Notes: generated by a model from the sequence alone, not told the origin. Shown: positions 1 to 8,105, counted from the stretch's first letter. The stretch is DNA of 48,893 bases from Veillonella sp. 3891 (GCF_003992315.1 NZ_RQVE01000013.1:1-48893), one strand, 5' to 3'. A program made the numbers and translations.

Positions 1-3
1 ATG

Positions 4-47
4 AAAGTAGTCTCCCCACAAAAAAGAAACATAAGTGGGGCTACTTT
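4..47. repeat. Imperfect hairpin at the left window edge
   Basis: Arms 4-10 plus 14-19 pair with 35-40 plus 41-47 (13 base pairs with a three-base bulge) around an A-rich loop. Neither strand has a clear T run after the stem, so this may be the end structure of a gene lying outside the window rather than a canonical terminator. The rest of 48-209 is AT-rich and shows no supportable gene. Confidence 0.45.
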
Positions 48-207
48 GTGGTACCTAAAATTAGCTACATCCATTGTATTTCACTTATGTTTCTTAGTAT
101 TTCATTATATTTATATTTTTATATAGCTCTTATATGAAAGAAACTGAACAGATTAATTGCTGTCCCCAAAATTTGACATAGAGCCGTATAATATGGTACA
201 TAGGCGC

Positions 208-258
208 AAAAAAGGTGTGAACCCAATGCTTGATAACTAACATGGATTCACACCTTTT
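208..258 (-). terminator. Intrinsic terminator of the minus-strand reductase operon
   Basis: Positions 210-221 and 247-258 are a perfect 12-bp inverted repeat. Read on the minus strand, the stem ends in a run of six T. It lies ten bases past the stop of the cupin gene and closes the three-gene operon. Confidence 0.8.
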
Positions 259-267
259 ATAACTGGA

Positions 268-549
268 TTACTTATGAATTAGGTTTACAACGAACTCGCT
301 ATCTTCTACCAATGTAGCTTGGATGTAGTTGTTGCCGTCGAAGTGTAATACTTCGCCTGGTGTTAAGATATAGGATTCTGTTTCGTTAAGGAATACGTTC
401 ACTTTACCTTTTACCACAGTGAAGATGACGTTAGCTTCTGGGTGATTGTGTTTTTCCACTTTGTCACCAGCGACGCCGCCTTTTTTCACAATTTTGTAGT
501 TCGGGCCATCAAAAATTAAACCTAGTTCTTGTTTTACAGTTCCTGCCAT
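268..549 (-). CDS. Small single-domain cupin protein
   Basis: A 93-residue protein with a cupin beta-barrel signature: an early HNH-P metal-site stretch, then a glycine-containing turn (VVKGKVNVFL) and a second barrel half around PGEVLHFDG. Cupins of this size usually bind a divalent metal or a small ligand; the substrate cannot be read from sequence. The ATG at 549 is chosen over an upstream frame start because AGGAGG lies at the right distance before it and because the upstream residues would overlap a 9-bp perfect hairpin (571-592). It is the last gene of the minus-strand operon with the siroheme reductase-like gene, so a role in the same sulfur, nitrogen or redox function is inferred from context only. 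It has no signal peptide and is presumably cytoplasmic. Confidence 0.8.
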   Translation of the reverse strand: MAGTVKQELGLIFDGPNYKIVKKGGVAGDKVEKHNHPEANVIFTVVKGKVNVFLNETESYILTPGEVLHFDGNNYIQATLVEDSEFVVNLIHK

Positions 550-570
550 AGTAGAACCTCCTATTCTGGG

Positions 571-592
571 GACTTTCACAGGGGTGAAAGTC
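571..592. promoter_or_regulatory. Perfect hairpin just upstream of the cupin ribosome binding site
   Basis: Perfect 9-bp inverted repeat (571-579 with 584-592, four-base loop) within the 94-bp spacer between the 217-residue gene and the cupin gene. It ends about 20 bases from the cupin start. It has no T tail, so an mRNA-processing or stability element, or a translation control element, is more likely than a terminator. Confidence 0.5.
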
Positions 593-643
593 AATACCAA
601 CAGCGTTACTGCTGTTTTAACAATATAAAAAGGGTTTAGCTAC

Positions 644-1297
644 TTAGCTTTTTGCAATTGTATATACAGGAATATCACCATCAAGATTTACATTGAATGC
701 AAAGTCCGGTGCTACATGACTTACAAAGGCGCTGAACCATGCTTGGAAAGCAGCAGCCATGATAATTGGATTCACGCCCGCTGTTTTCCAATAAGAAATT
801 TGATTTTGATGATTTCCGTACCAACTAAAGGTAGTATCGGTTTGCTCGATGACAGTATCGCTTGGATCACAAGGCATACCATTTACATAATAGTCTTGCA
901 TCACTGTGTAGATAGCAGGTGCTGTTTGAGCAGTAAGTTTTTCTTTTGCTTCTGTACCGCACATTGCACCTTGTTTGATGAAAGCTTCTAATACAGCATC
1001 AATACCATCATCGCCGCCACAATCAGTTAAATCTTTAATGAAAGTAGCTTCGCGAACGGAAGAGGTTTGTAATTGGTTGTGTAACCAACCGTGGATGTTA
1101 TTATGGTCGATGATACGGTCCAACTGACGATCGGGAGGAATTGGTTTTCCATACAAATCGATCGCTGTTGCATATAACTCATCGGCTAAATCGTCGAGGC
1201 GAGTTTGTGCCTCTTTTTTAATAATTTGTTCACGTTCAGCGATAAGCTGAATTTTTTTGTATAACCAAAAGTGAATGTGTCCCAATACTGCTGACAT
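644..1297 (-). CDS. Uncharacterised 217-residue protein coupled to the reductase gene
   Basis: I do not recognise the family. The protein is soluble-looking, without signal peptide or membrane segment. The N-terminal third is helical and charged (about residues 15-45). Three cysteines stand in short motifs (DCGGDDG, GAMCGTE, MPCDPSD). The C-terminal part is rich in aromatic residues and alanine. Its ATG lies one base after the stop of the upstream reductase gene, and its ribosome binding site (AAGGAG) overlaps the end of that gene, so the two are translationally coupled and probably work together. A partner or maturation role for the siroheme protein is a context guess. A 94-bp spacer with a hairpin separates it from the cupin gene downstream. 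Confidence 0.75.
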   Translation of the reverse strand: MSAVLGHIHFWLYKKIQLIAEREQIIKKEAQTRLDDLADELYATAIDLYGKPIPPDRQLDRIIDHNNIHGWLHNQLQTSSVREATFIKDLTDCGGDDGIDAVLEAFIKQGAMCGTEAKEKLTAQTAPAIYTVMQDYYVNGMPCDPSDTVIEQTDTTFSWYGNHQNQISYWKTAGVNPIIMAAAFQAWFSAFVSHVAPDFAFNVNLDGDIPVYTIAKS

Positions 1298-1298
1298 G

Positions 1299-2486
1299 TT
1301 AAGCTCCTTTTCGTGCGACTTCTAATTTGGAAACGAGTTCGTCCACATCAATACCGTGAATGTTGGCAGCTTGCCAGATAGGTTCTCCTGTGGAGGATGG
1401 ACAGCCTAAACAACCCATACCGATAGATTGTAACACAGGTACCGTTTGTGGATACATATCTATAATATCACGAATGATGGAATCTTTTGTAATAGCAATT
1501 TCAGATACATTACGACCTGCATTAAGTTTTGTTACTAATTCATCGATGTCCATACCGTGGATATTTGCAGCTTGCCATAAAGGTTCACCAGTGGAAGAAG
1601 GACAGCCAAGGCATCCCATCCCCATGGATTGTAAAATTGGGATTAATTCAGGGTATACTTCCACCACATGACGAACGATGGTATCTTTTGTAATCAGTTG
1701 TCCTGGTGAAAGAGGAGTCGCCCCTTTGTCGTTAGCAGTTGCAGTAGCCTCTGCAAGACCTGCATTACCTTGACCTGGTAATTTGACCACTGGTTCCGCA
1801 GATGCTTTGGCAGTAGTTGTTGGGGAATCAACAGTGTCTAATATAGCAGCCCGGAATGCATCGAGACCGATGCGGTCAATGAATTGACCGATACGCTCGA
1901 TTTGGGCATTTTCTTTGTAGTATGCAATCATGCGATCGATGATAGTGAGTACTTCCTCTTCAGTAGCTACTTCTGTGATTAAGTCACCCAAGCGTGGATG
2001 AGCACCAGCGCTACCACCTGCATAGATTTGCCAACCTTGGTCATTACCGATAACGCCGATATCTTTTGTAATCGCTTCGGAGCAAGAGTTAGGACAGCCA
2101 GATACACCAATTTTCATTTTAGATGGCATTTCTTTAGAAATGTATTTCCGTTCTAATTGCATGCCTAAGTGTACGCTGTCTTGTTTCGCTCGTTTACAGA
2201 ATGTCGTGCCAGGGCAGACTTTCACAGAACGAACACGATTGGATACAGTATGTGCTGGTTCCATGCCGAGCATAGCCCATGCTTTGTCTACATCTTCTGC
2301 ATTTAGATTTGTAATCATGATGCGTTGTGCACCTGTAATTTTTAAAGTTGCATGGAATGTGTTTGCCACATCGATAAATTTTTGTAACATTTGTGGTTGT
2401 ACGAAACCACCGGGAATCCGAGGGGTAATCGCATAGGTGCGTTTCCCATTGCGGATACGTTGTAAATTGCCTGCCACTTGTGCCAT
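1299..2486 (-). CDS. Nitrite/sulfite reductase-like protein with two C-terminal DUF1858 domains
   Basis: The 395-residue protein has two parts. Residues 1 to about 215 resemble the ferredoxin-like and siroheme/4Fe-4S halves of the nitrite/sulfite reductase family: C91-x5-C97 and C131-x3-C135 are the expected cluster and siroheme ligands. Only one reductase half is present, so it is shorter than assimilatory sulfite reductases and resembles the small anaerobic type. After an Ala/Thr-rich linker (about 216-262) come two near-identical DUF1858 (hybrid-cluster-associated redox disulfide) domains, each with GMGCLGCPSSTGEP; the CxxC pairs are at 292-295 and 359-362. The substrate (sulfite, nitrite or another oxyanion) cannot be decided. 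Siroheme can be made by the sirC and cobA-hemD genes in this window. It is the first gene of the minus-strand operon; the start has AAGGAG seven bases upstream. Confidence 0.85.
   Translation of the reverse strand: MAQVAGNLQRIRNGKRTYAITPRIPGGFVQPQMLQKFIDVANTFHATLKITGAQRIMITNLNAEDVDKAWAMLGMEPAHTVSNRVRSVKVCPGTTFCKRAKQDSVHLGMQLERKYISKEMPSKMKIGVSGCPNSCSEAITKDIGVIGNDQGWQIYAGGSAGAHPRLGDLITEVATEEEVLTIIDRMIAYYKENAQIERIGQFIDRIGLDAFRAAILDTVDSPTTTAKASAEPVVKLPGQGNAGLAEATATANDKGATPLSPGQLITKDTIVRHVVEVYPELIPILQSMGMGCLGCPSSTGEPLWQAANIHGMDIDELVTKLNAGRNVSEIAITKDSIIRDIIDMYPQTVPVLQSIGMGCLGCPSSTGEPIWQAANIHGIDVDELVSKLEVARKGA
1314..1694 (-). repeat. Internal tandem duplication coding for two DUF1858 domains
   Basis: Two segments of about 180 bp (1515-1694 and 1314-1493) encode almost the same protein sequence, offset by 67 residues. 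The CLGCPSSTGEP and WQAANIHG blocks are identical or nearly so in both copies. This indicates a domain duplication inside the gene. Confidence 0.85.
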
Positions 2487-2627
2487 GTGTATCTCCTTAA
2501 TATCGAGTAAATGTTGATAATTCTTATGTATGTCAAAGTACTTAATTATTATATATGACTAGGCGAAAGCCTATGCTCTTAGTATACTATAAGAAGTGGT
2601 TCTTGTATGTAGCTGAGGCAACGAATT

Positions 2628-3103
2628 TTATTCACAAACTATACACGGCTTATACACTGGAAATTTAGAGTTACACACAGAATTATCCACAAAAAGTGAT
2701 TAAGTTAAGACTAAAATAAAAGCATATTTAAGGTGTCATTGGATTACACACAGAGTATACACAATATAATCACATAGTTATACACATACTGTGTGATAAC
2801 TAGTGAATAACTTAGAACTTACACACAGACTAGACACAGGATACCCACATGGTTATCCACAGAACGGTGTATATATTATGATGGTTATATAGGAGTGGAT
2901 CATGGTAATAGTCTATAAGAGTATCCGTGTGGAAAAGTTTGGTATGTATATAGGGCGTGTAGCATGCGTGGTATGTATGATATGTGCGGCGTATACTATG
3001 AACCTAGAACTTGTTTGTTAGTATTGAAGATAAATTTTATAATAAATTAATTTTGATATATATAATATATAAATCGAGAATATAAAAATATATAGAAGTA
3101 GTA
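2628..3103. other. oriC: Candidate chromosomal replication origin (oriC): DnaA-box cluster plus AT-rich tract
   Basis: Four exact TTATNCACA boxes, all reading forward, lie at 2628, 2683, 2778 and 2853. Boxes with one mismatch lie at 2650, 2671, 2744, 2755 and 2819, and two-mismatch copies at 2639 and 2830. Weaker reverse copies lie at 2802 and 2928. Starts are mostly 11-12 bp or multiples of that apart. Two modules share the spacing 0, +11, +34 (2744/2755/2778 and 2819/2830/2853), and the element TTACACACAGA occurs three times, 73 and 75 bp apart. Bases 3021-3094 hold only seven G or C, and 3031-3070 only one, which fits a DNA unwinding element. Gene direction flips exactly here and gyrA follows. 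dnaA itself is not in the window. A secondary DnaA-titration site is the main alternative. Confidence 0.75.
2902..3021 (+). CDS. Possible 39-residue hydrophobic, cysteine-containing small protein
   Basis: An ATG at 2902 follows AGGAG with a six-base spacer and opens a 39-codon frame that ends in TAG. The product has a basic N-terminus and a hydrophobic stretch with three cysteines (RVACVVCMICAAY), resembling a single membrane segment. It sits inside the putative origin, between the last strong DnaA box and the AT-rich tract. A frame this short can arise by chance and I recognise no family. The ribosome binding site and spacing are the only positive evidence. Confidence 0.25.
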   Translation: MVIVYKSIRVEKFGMYIGRVACVVCMICAAYTMNLELVC

Positions 3104-3157
3104 CAGATGACTTACTATTATATATGAATGGATAGAACGTTAAAGATAGGAATTAGT

Positions 3158-4318
3158 ATGAAAGTTTTATATGAAAATGTACAGGTCGCTACCTTTGTAG
3201 AGCGACCGAACCGATTTGTGGTCCATTTAGAATTAGATGGACAGATGATTGCAGCTCACTTGCCGAACCCAGGACGTATGTGGGAACTTCTCTTCGGAGG
3301 GGTGAAGATGTATGTGGTATATCATCCCAAAGAGGGGGCGAAAACACAATATCGTGTCATCGGTATTGAACGTGATGGTGTGCCTATCATGTTGGATACC
3401 AATTATTGTAATGACATGGCGGAGTACATGATTGGAGAACGACTCATCCCTAGTTGGGAAGAGTGGCGTGTGGTACGTCGGGAGTACACTGTGGGTCATA
3501 GTCGATTTGATTTACTCCTTACCAATGATAAGGAAGAACGCTTTTTACTAGAAGTGAAGTCTTGTACCTTATTTGGTGATCAAGGGGCCATGTTCCCTGA
3601 TGCGGTGACGGAGCGAGGGCGAAAACATTTACTACACTTACAAGAGTTACAACAAGAAGGATACCGCACAGGGATTCTATTCTTAGTGCAGTGGGAACGA
3701 GCTCTGTGGTTTTCCCCGGACTTTCACACAGATTTGGAATTTACCAAAACATTTATTGAGGTAGCGCCGCAGTTAGACTGGAAAGCGATGGCGTTACAGT
3801 GGACCTCAGATTTCAATAGACCGAGGGTGGTGCGAGAATGCTTGTATAATGATGAAGCGGTGCGCCGAGAAGCGGAGGACCGTGGAGATTACCTCATGGT
3901 GTTGCAGGTAGAAGAGCCGGTGGACTTAACCATCGGTAGTAAGGGCAACATGCACTTTGAACCAGGCTATTATGTGTATGTAGGCTCAGCGAAGGCAAAT
4001 TTAGAAAAGCGCATTGAACGACATAAGCGGAAGCGGAAAAAGAAACATTGGCACTTGGACTATTTACGTAGTGTCAGCACTGTTGTGGCAGCCTTACCGA
4101 TTCGTAGCTCCAGTGATTTAGAATGTGAATTAGCAAAGGCTATGAAAGCCATTAGCACAGATGAGGTAAAAGGATTTGGCTGCAGTGATTGTCATTGTGA
4201 GTCCCACCTATTCAAGATGGATGTGAATCCTATCCATAATGAACGCTTTATGATCGATGTGGTGGAGCAGTTCCGTATGAATCGATTAAATGAGGCTATG
4301 TTAGACATTCACAAATAA
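3158..4318 (+). CDS. sfsA: SfsA-like nuclease fused to a C-terminal DUF123 (GIY-YIG-like) domain
   Basis: The first roughly 235 residues match the SfsA (sugar fermentation stimulation) family: an early HLPNPGRMWELL motif, and the nuclease-like core GHSRFDLLL followed by FLLEVKSCTL and FPDAVTERGRKHL. E. coli SfsA was named for an effect on maltose metabolism, but the fold is that of a PD-(D/E)XK nuclease. Residues from about 245 to the end match DUF123, a GIY-YIG-related domain: GYYVYVGSAKANLEKRIERHKR, a KKKHWHLDYL block, then a cysteine/histidine cluster (GCSDCHCESHLF). The fusion puts two nuclease-like modules in one chain. The ATG at 3158 is preferred over one ten codons upstream because GGA precedes it at normal distance. 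It is the first gene to the right of the putative origin; its nucleic-acid target is unknown. Confidence 0.85.
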   Translation: MKVLYENVQVATFVERPNRFVVHLELDGQMIAAHLPNPGRMWELLFGGVKMYVVYHPKEGAKTQYRVIGIERDGVPIMLDTNYCNDMAEYMIGERLIPSWEEWRVVRREYTVGHSRFDLLLTNDKEERFLLEVKSCTLFGDQGAMFPDAVTERGRKHLLHLQELQQEGYRTGILFLVQWERALWFSPDFHTDLEFTKTFIEVAPQLDWKAMALQWTSDFNRPRVVRECLYNDEAVRREAEDRGDYLMVLQVEEPVDLTIGSKGNMHFEPGYYVYVGSAKANLEKRIERHKRKRKKKHWHLDYLRSVSTVVAALPIRSSSDLECELAKAMKAISTDEVKGFGCSDCHCESHLFKMDVNPIHNERFMIDVVEQFRMNRLNEAMLDIHK

Positions 4319-4416
4319 AACCATAAGAATATTTATACAATATATACGTTCATAAGTGTTTATATTTGAGTGTATTGAAACTTTTGTGTAAAAAGATAGA
4401 AAAATAGTGCATAAAA

Positions 4417-4425
4417 TGGTATAAT
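4417..4425 (+). promoter_or_regulatory. Extended -10 promoter element for gyrA
   Basis: TGG followed by a perfect TATAAT at 4420-4425 gives an extended -10 element 41 bases before the gyrA start. No good -35 box is seen at the expected distance (TAGAAA at 4397). Confidence 0.5.
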
Positions 4426-4466
4426 AAATTAGTTATATAATCAGTATTGTAAAATGAGGTGATACA

Positions 4467-6941
4467 ATGGAGGAAAAGGCTTGGAGTCACGGCAAGATTG
4501 TGCCGGTCCAAATCGATAAAGAAATGCGCAGCTCCTATATCGATTACGCCATGAGCGTTATCGTTATGCGCGCCCTTCCAGATGTACGTGATGGTTTAAA
4601 ACCTGTACACCGTCGTATTCTATATGCGATGCATGAAACAGGCATGACGCCGTCGAAACCGTACAAAAAATCGGCTCGTATCGTCGGCGACGTACTTGGT
4701 AAATACCATCCACATGGTGATAGTTCTGTGTATGACGCAACGGTGCGTTTAGCCCAAGATTTTAATACAAGATATCCACTCGTGGATGGTCATGGTAACT
4801 TCGGTTCTATTGACGGCGACTCTGCAGCGGCTATGCGGTATACAGAAGTTCGTATGTCTCGTATTGCGACAGAAATGCTCGCAGATATTGAGAAAAAAAC
4901 AGTGGACTTCATGCCGAACTATGACGAATCCTTGGAAGAACCAACTGTACTTCCTGCTAAGATTCCGAACTTGTTGATCAATGGTTCCGCTGGTATTGCC
5001 GTTGGGATGGCCACAAATATTCCGCCCCACAATCTAGGAGAAGTGGTAGATGGTCTTGTAATGCTTATCGACGATCCAGAGGTAGATGTGAATCAATTGA
5101 TGACGGCTATCAAAGGTCCAGACTTCCCAACAGGGGCTTCTATCCTTGGTCGTGATGGTATTAAAAAGGCCTATGCCACAGGTCGTGGTAGCATTAAAAT
5201 GCGTGCGAAAGCGCACATTGAGGCTATGACGAAAGGGAAACATCGCATCGTGGTTACAGAAATTCCGTACCAAGTAAACAAAGCGCGCTTGATTGCAACC
5301 ATTGCAGATTTAAGCCGTGATAAAGTGGTGGACGGCATTACGGCCCTTCGTGATGAAAGTGACCGCCGTGGTCTTCGCATCGTTATCGAATTGCGTGCGG
5401 ACGTGCAACCAGATATTGTGTTGAACAAACTATATAAACACACACAATTACAAGATACATTCGGTGTGATTATGTTGGCATTGGTGAAAGGCCATCCAAA
5501 AGTATTGACTTTGAAAGAAGTGTTAGGTCACTACTTAACGCACCGTCAAGAAGTCATCGTACGCCGTACAGAGTTCGATTTAGCGAAAGCAGAAGCACGT
5601 GCGCATGTATTGGAAGGTTTGTTGATTGCTTTAGATCATATTGATGAAGTAATCCATACGATCCGCAGTTCTCAAACTACAGATATTGCTCGTACCGCTT
5701 TGATTGAAAAGTTTAACCTTACAGAAATTCAAGCGAACGCTATCTTAGATATGCGCTTAGCTCGTTTAACAGGTTTGGAACGTGAAAAAATCGAAGAAGA
5801 ACATGCAGCCTTATTGGTGTTGATTGCGGACTTAAAAGCCATCCTAGCTTCCGATGAACGTCAACGTGAGATCATCAAAGAAGAGCTGATTGCTATAAAA
5901 GAAAAATATGGCGATAAACGTCGTAGTGAAATCACTATTGATACATCTGACTTCGACGTGGAAGATTTAATCGCTGACGAAGAAATGGTTATCACCTTAA
6001 CTCGTCAAGGTTATATCAAACGCATGAATGCTAATGTGTACCGTAACCAACATAAAGGTGGCGTAGGCGTTGTGGGTATGAAAACAAAAGAAGACGATTA
6101 TGTAGCACAAATCATGCATGTGCGCACTCATAATACATTGTTATTCTTCACATCCACAGGTCGTGCATACCGCTTGAAAGCTTATGAAGTGCCAGAAGCA
6201 TCTAGCCGTAACTCTCGTGGTACAGCTATCATCAATGTACTTCCTCTTAATGTAGGGGAAACAGTGACGAACATGATTGACTTAGAACGCATCTCCAGTG
6301 ATGTGAACTTGTTTATGGTCACAAAACAAGGTGTTGTGAAACGTACATCCATCGATGAGTATCGCAACATTCGCCGTGGTGGCTTGAATGCAGTGGCATT
6401 GGACGAAGGGGATCAGTTGATCTCTGTGGGCTTGACCTATGGCAACCAAGATGTATTGTTAGGTACGAAAAAAGGTATGGCTATTCGCTTCCATGAAAGT
6501 GACGTACGTTTGTTGAAACGTGCTGCTCGTGGTGTGAAAGGTATCAACTTAAACGCTGGCGACGAAGTTGTCGGTGCTAGCATCATCCACGGTACTGGCG
6601 AAGAATGTCAAGTCTTTACTATCAGTGAAGAAGGTTATGGCAAACGCAATGTAGAAAGCTCCTACACAGTACAAAAACGTGGTGGCAAAGGGACGAAAAA
6701 CTTTAAAATCACCGATAAAACTGGCGAAGTCGTAGCTGTAGAAATCGTAAATGACAACGATGAAATGATGCTAATTTCTGAACAAGGTAAGATCATTCGC
6801 TTTGACGTGAACGACATTGCCGTGAAGAAAAGCAAAGCTATTTCTGGTGTGAAAACACAGAACTTAGACGAAGGAGATAAAATTGCCTCTGTGGCGGTAA
6901 TCTCTGGGGAAGAGTTAAAAGAAGACGAAAGCTTGTTTTAG
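4467..6941 (+). CDS. gyrA: DNA gyrase subunit A
   Basis: An 824-residue protein of standard length. It is the breakage-reunion subunit of the type II topoisomerase that introduces negative supercoils, in complex with GyrB, which is not in this window. Visible landmarks: the N-terminal YIDYAMSVI block, the [11 protein letters not shown] quinolone region, the catalytic tyrosine at 125 in AAMRYTE, and the C-terminal beta-pinwheel repeats with GyrA-box-like motifs such as QHKGGVGV and QKRGGKGT. The positions equivalent to E. coli S83 and D87 are S86 and D90, so the usual quinolone-resistance substitutions are absent. GAGGTG lies upstream of the ATG. gyrB does not lie next to it, unlike in Bacillus. 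The gene ends at a large composite hairpin. Confidence 0.98.
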   Translation: MEEKAWSHGKIVPVQIDKEMRSSYIDYAMSVIVMRALPDVRDGLKPVHRRILYAMHETGMTPSKPYKKSARIVGDVLGKYHPHGDSSVYDATVRLAQDFNTRYPLVDGHGNFGSIDGDSAAAMRYTEVRMSRIATEMLADIEKKTVDFMPNYDESLEEPTVLPAKIPNLLINGSAGIAVGMATNIPPHNLGEVVDGLVMLIDDPEVDVNQLMTAIKGPDFPTGASILGRDGIKKAYATGRGSIKMRAKAHIEAMTKGKHRIVVTEIPYQVNKARLIATIADLSRDKVVDGITALRDESDRRGLRIVIELRADVQPDIVLNKLYKHTQLQDTFGVIMLALVKGHPKVLTLKEVLGHYLTHRQEVIVRRTEFDLAKAEARAHVLEGLLIALDHIDEVIHTIRSSQTTDIARTALIEKFNLTEIQANAILDMRLARLTGLEREKIEEEHAALLVLIADLKAILASDERQREIIKEELIAIKEKYGDKRRSEITIDTSDFDVEDLIADEEMVITLTRQGYIKRMNANVYRNQHKGGVGVVGMKTKEDDYVAQIMHVRTHNTLLFFTSTGRAYRLKAYEVPEASSRNSRGTAIINVLPLNVGETVTNMIDLERISSDVNLFMVTKQGVVKRTSIDEYRNIRRGGLNAVALDEGDQLISVGLTYGNQDVLLGTKKGMAIRFHESDVRLLKRAARGVKGINLNAGDEVVGASIIHGTGEECQVFTISEEGYGKRNVESSYTVQKRGGKGTKNFKITDKTGEVVAVEIVNDNDEMMLISEQGKIIRFDVNDIAVKKSKAISGVKTQNLDEGDKIASVAVISGEELKEDESLF

Positions 6942-6977
6942 TAGCGGCTTTTTTGCCTTTCATAATTGCGTATAAAG

Positions 6978-7044
6978 GAAGAGCACGGTATACCCCTCAC
7001 AAACGGTATTTCATAATGTTTGTTCGGGGCACACCGTGCTCTTC
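6978..7044 (+). terminator. Large composite hairpin after gyrA
   Basis: Arms 6978-6989 and 7033-7044 form 12 perfect pairs. CCCC at 6993-6996 can pair with GGGG at 7026-7029, and an inner 6-bp stem joins 6999-7004 to 7018-7023. The tail is only weakly T-rich, so this may terminate inefficiently or protect the mRNA 3' end. Confidence 0.6.
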
Positions 7045-7111
7045 TTGCGTTTGCAGAATGTATCAAATAAGGGGGCAAGAAAGACCACTTCTATAATGGC
7101 GCTTTTCTGCA

Positions 7112-7140
7112 TTGAATTTTATCGATGAATAGCATATAAT
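7112..7140 (+). promoter_or_regulatory. Sigma-70-type promoter for the DUF2156-lysE pair
   Basis: TTGAAT (7112-7117), a 17-base spacer and a perfect TATAAT (7135-7140), placed 45 bases before the proposed start of the DUF2156 gene. Confidence 0.65.
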
Positions 7141-7184
7141 AGTAATGTTATATCATAAAATCAGAGTATTAGGAGGCGAGTCCT

Positions 7185-8105
7185 ATTTTAGACTTCAAGC
7201 GTTTTACCTTAGAAGATAAGCCCCGTATTGATGCGTATTTTGGAGAGCATCATTATGAAGCGTCAGATAATAGTTTTACCACATTGTTTATGTGGCAAGA
7301 TATTTATGGCATTACTTGGGCAGAAGAAGAAGGCGTGTTATTTATTAAAGGTGGTGGAGTGACAGAATCTCCATTTATGTTACCACCGTTCGCAGGAAAA
7401 GATGCCAAGTTTGTAGATGGATTACAAATGGCGAAAGAGTGGTTTAAGGAGAATCAAATTCCATTCTTGTTAAAAGGTGTAAACCCAATCATGATGGAAC
7501 GGATGCAAAAGCTGTGCCCAGATTGCTATGAATTTACACCTGACCGTGACAACTTTGAATATATTTACCGTACAGAAGATATGATTACTTTAGCGGGTAA
7601 AAAGTTGCGCCAAAAGAAAAATCATTTGAATCAATTCCGTATGCAATATTCTAACTATGAATATATGCCAATTGATGAAAATACGATTCCTCTTTGTCGT
7701 GAAGCGGCAGCACAATGGGTGGAGACACACCATGAAGAGGGCATTGAAGATGAACTAACTGCCATCAATTTGCTGTTTGATCATTGGGATGCATTGGGCC
7801 TGGTAGGTGGTTGCATTAAACTGTTCGGACGAGTAGAAGCTTTCACCATTGGGGAAATGTTGAATGAGCATATGGCGCTCATTCATATTGAAAAAGCAAA
7901 TCCAACTATCCGTGGTTTGTACCAAGCTATCAATAATGAATTCATTCGTCATGAATTTGCAGATACAAAGTTTATCAACCGTGAAGAAGATATGGGCTTG
8001 CCTGGTCTTCGCATGGCGAAAGAGTCGTACAACCCAGATCATTTTGCTGAAAAATATGATGCTCGTTGCATGAAACAAGGAGCATGTGAGGATAGTCATT
8101 CATGA
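7185..8105 (+). CDS. DUF2156 protein (GNAT-like, PG-lysyltransferase C-terminal type), apparent ATT start
   Basis: A 306-residue protein of the DUF2156 family, related to the C-terminal domain of phosphatidylglycerol lysyltransferases (tandem GNAT fold). Visible family features: an N-terminal LDFKRFTLEDKPRID opening, DNSFTTLFMWQ, a central KKLRQKKNHLNQF segment and a C-terminal GLPGLRMAKESYNP block. No ATG, GTG or TTG exists in frame between the stop codon at 7170 and a TTG at 7284. A perfect AGGAGG (7171-7176) stands eight bases before ATT at 7185, and the residues after it match the usual family N-terminus. Starting at 7284 would remove about 33 conserved residues and has no ribosome binding site. 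An ATT start is therefore the best reading. The stop overlaps the next start by four bases, coupling it to the exporter. Confidence 0.85.
   Translation: MLDFKRFTLEDKPRIDAYFGEHHYEASDNSFTTLFMWQDIYGITWAEEEGVLFIKGGGVTESPFMLPPFAGKDAKFVDGLQMAKEWFKENQIPFLLKGVNPIMMERMQKLCPDCYEFTPDRDNFEYIYRTEDMITLAGKKLRQKKNHLNQFRMQYSNYEYMPIDENTIPLCREAAAQWVETHHEEGIEDELTAINLLFDHWDALGLVGGCIKLFGRVEAFTIGEMLNEHMALIHIEKANPTIRGLYQAINNEFIRHEFADTKFINREEDMGLPGLRMAKESYNPDHFAEKYDARCMKQGACEDSHS

Noticed and set aside
173-192. TTGACA followed by TATAAT near the left edge
   Set aside because: The spacer is only 8 bases, far too short for a sigma-70 promoter, and no plus-strand gene follows.
716-991. A 91-codon plus-strand frame opposite the 217-residue gene
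   Set aside because: It is antisense to a gene with a coupled start and good ribosome binding site, and shows no protein-like features.
4722-4737. Possible fluoroquinolone-resistance substitutions in GyrA
   Set aside because: The positions equivalent to E. coli S83 and D87 are Ser and Asp, so the region is wild type.
4749-5443. Several frames antisense to gyrA
   Set aside because: They are shadows of a highly conserved gene and have no start signals.
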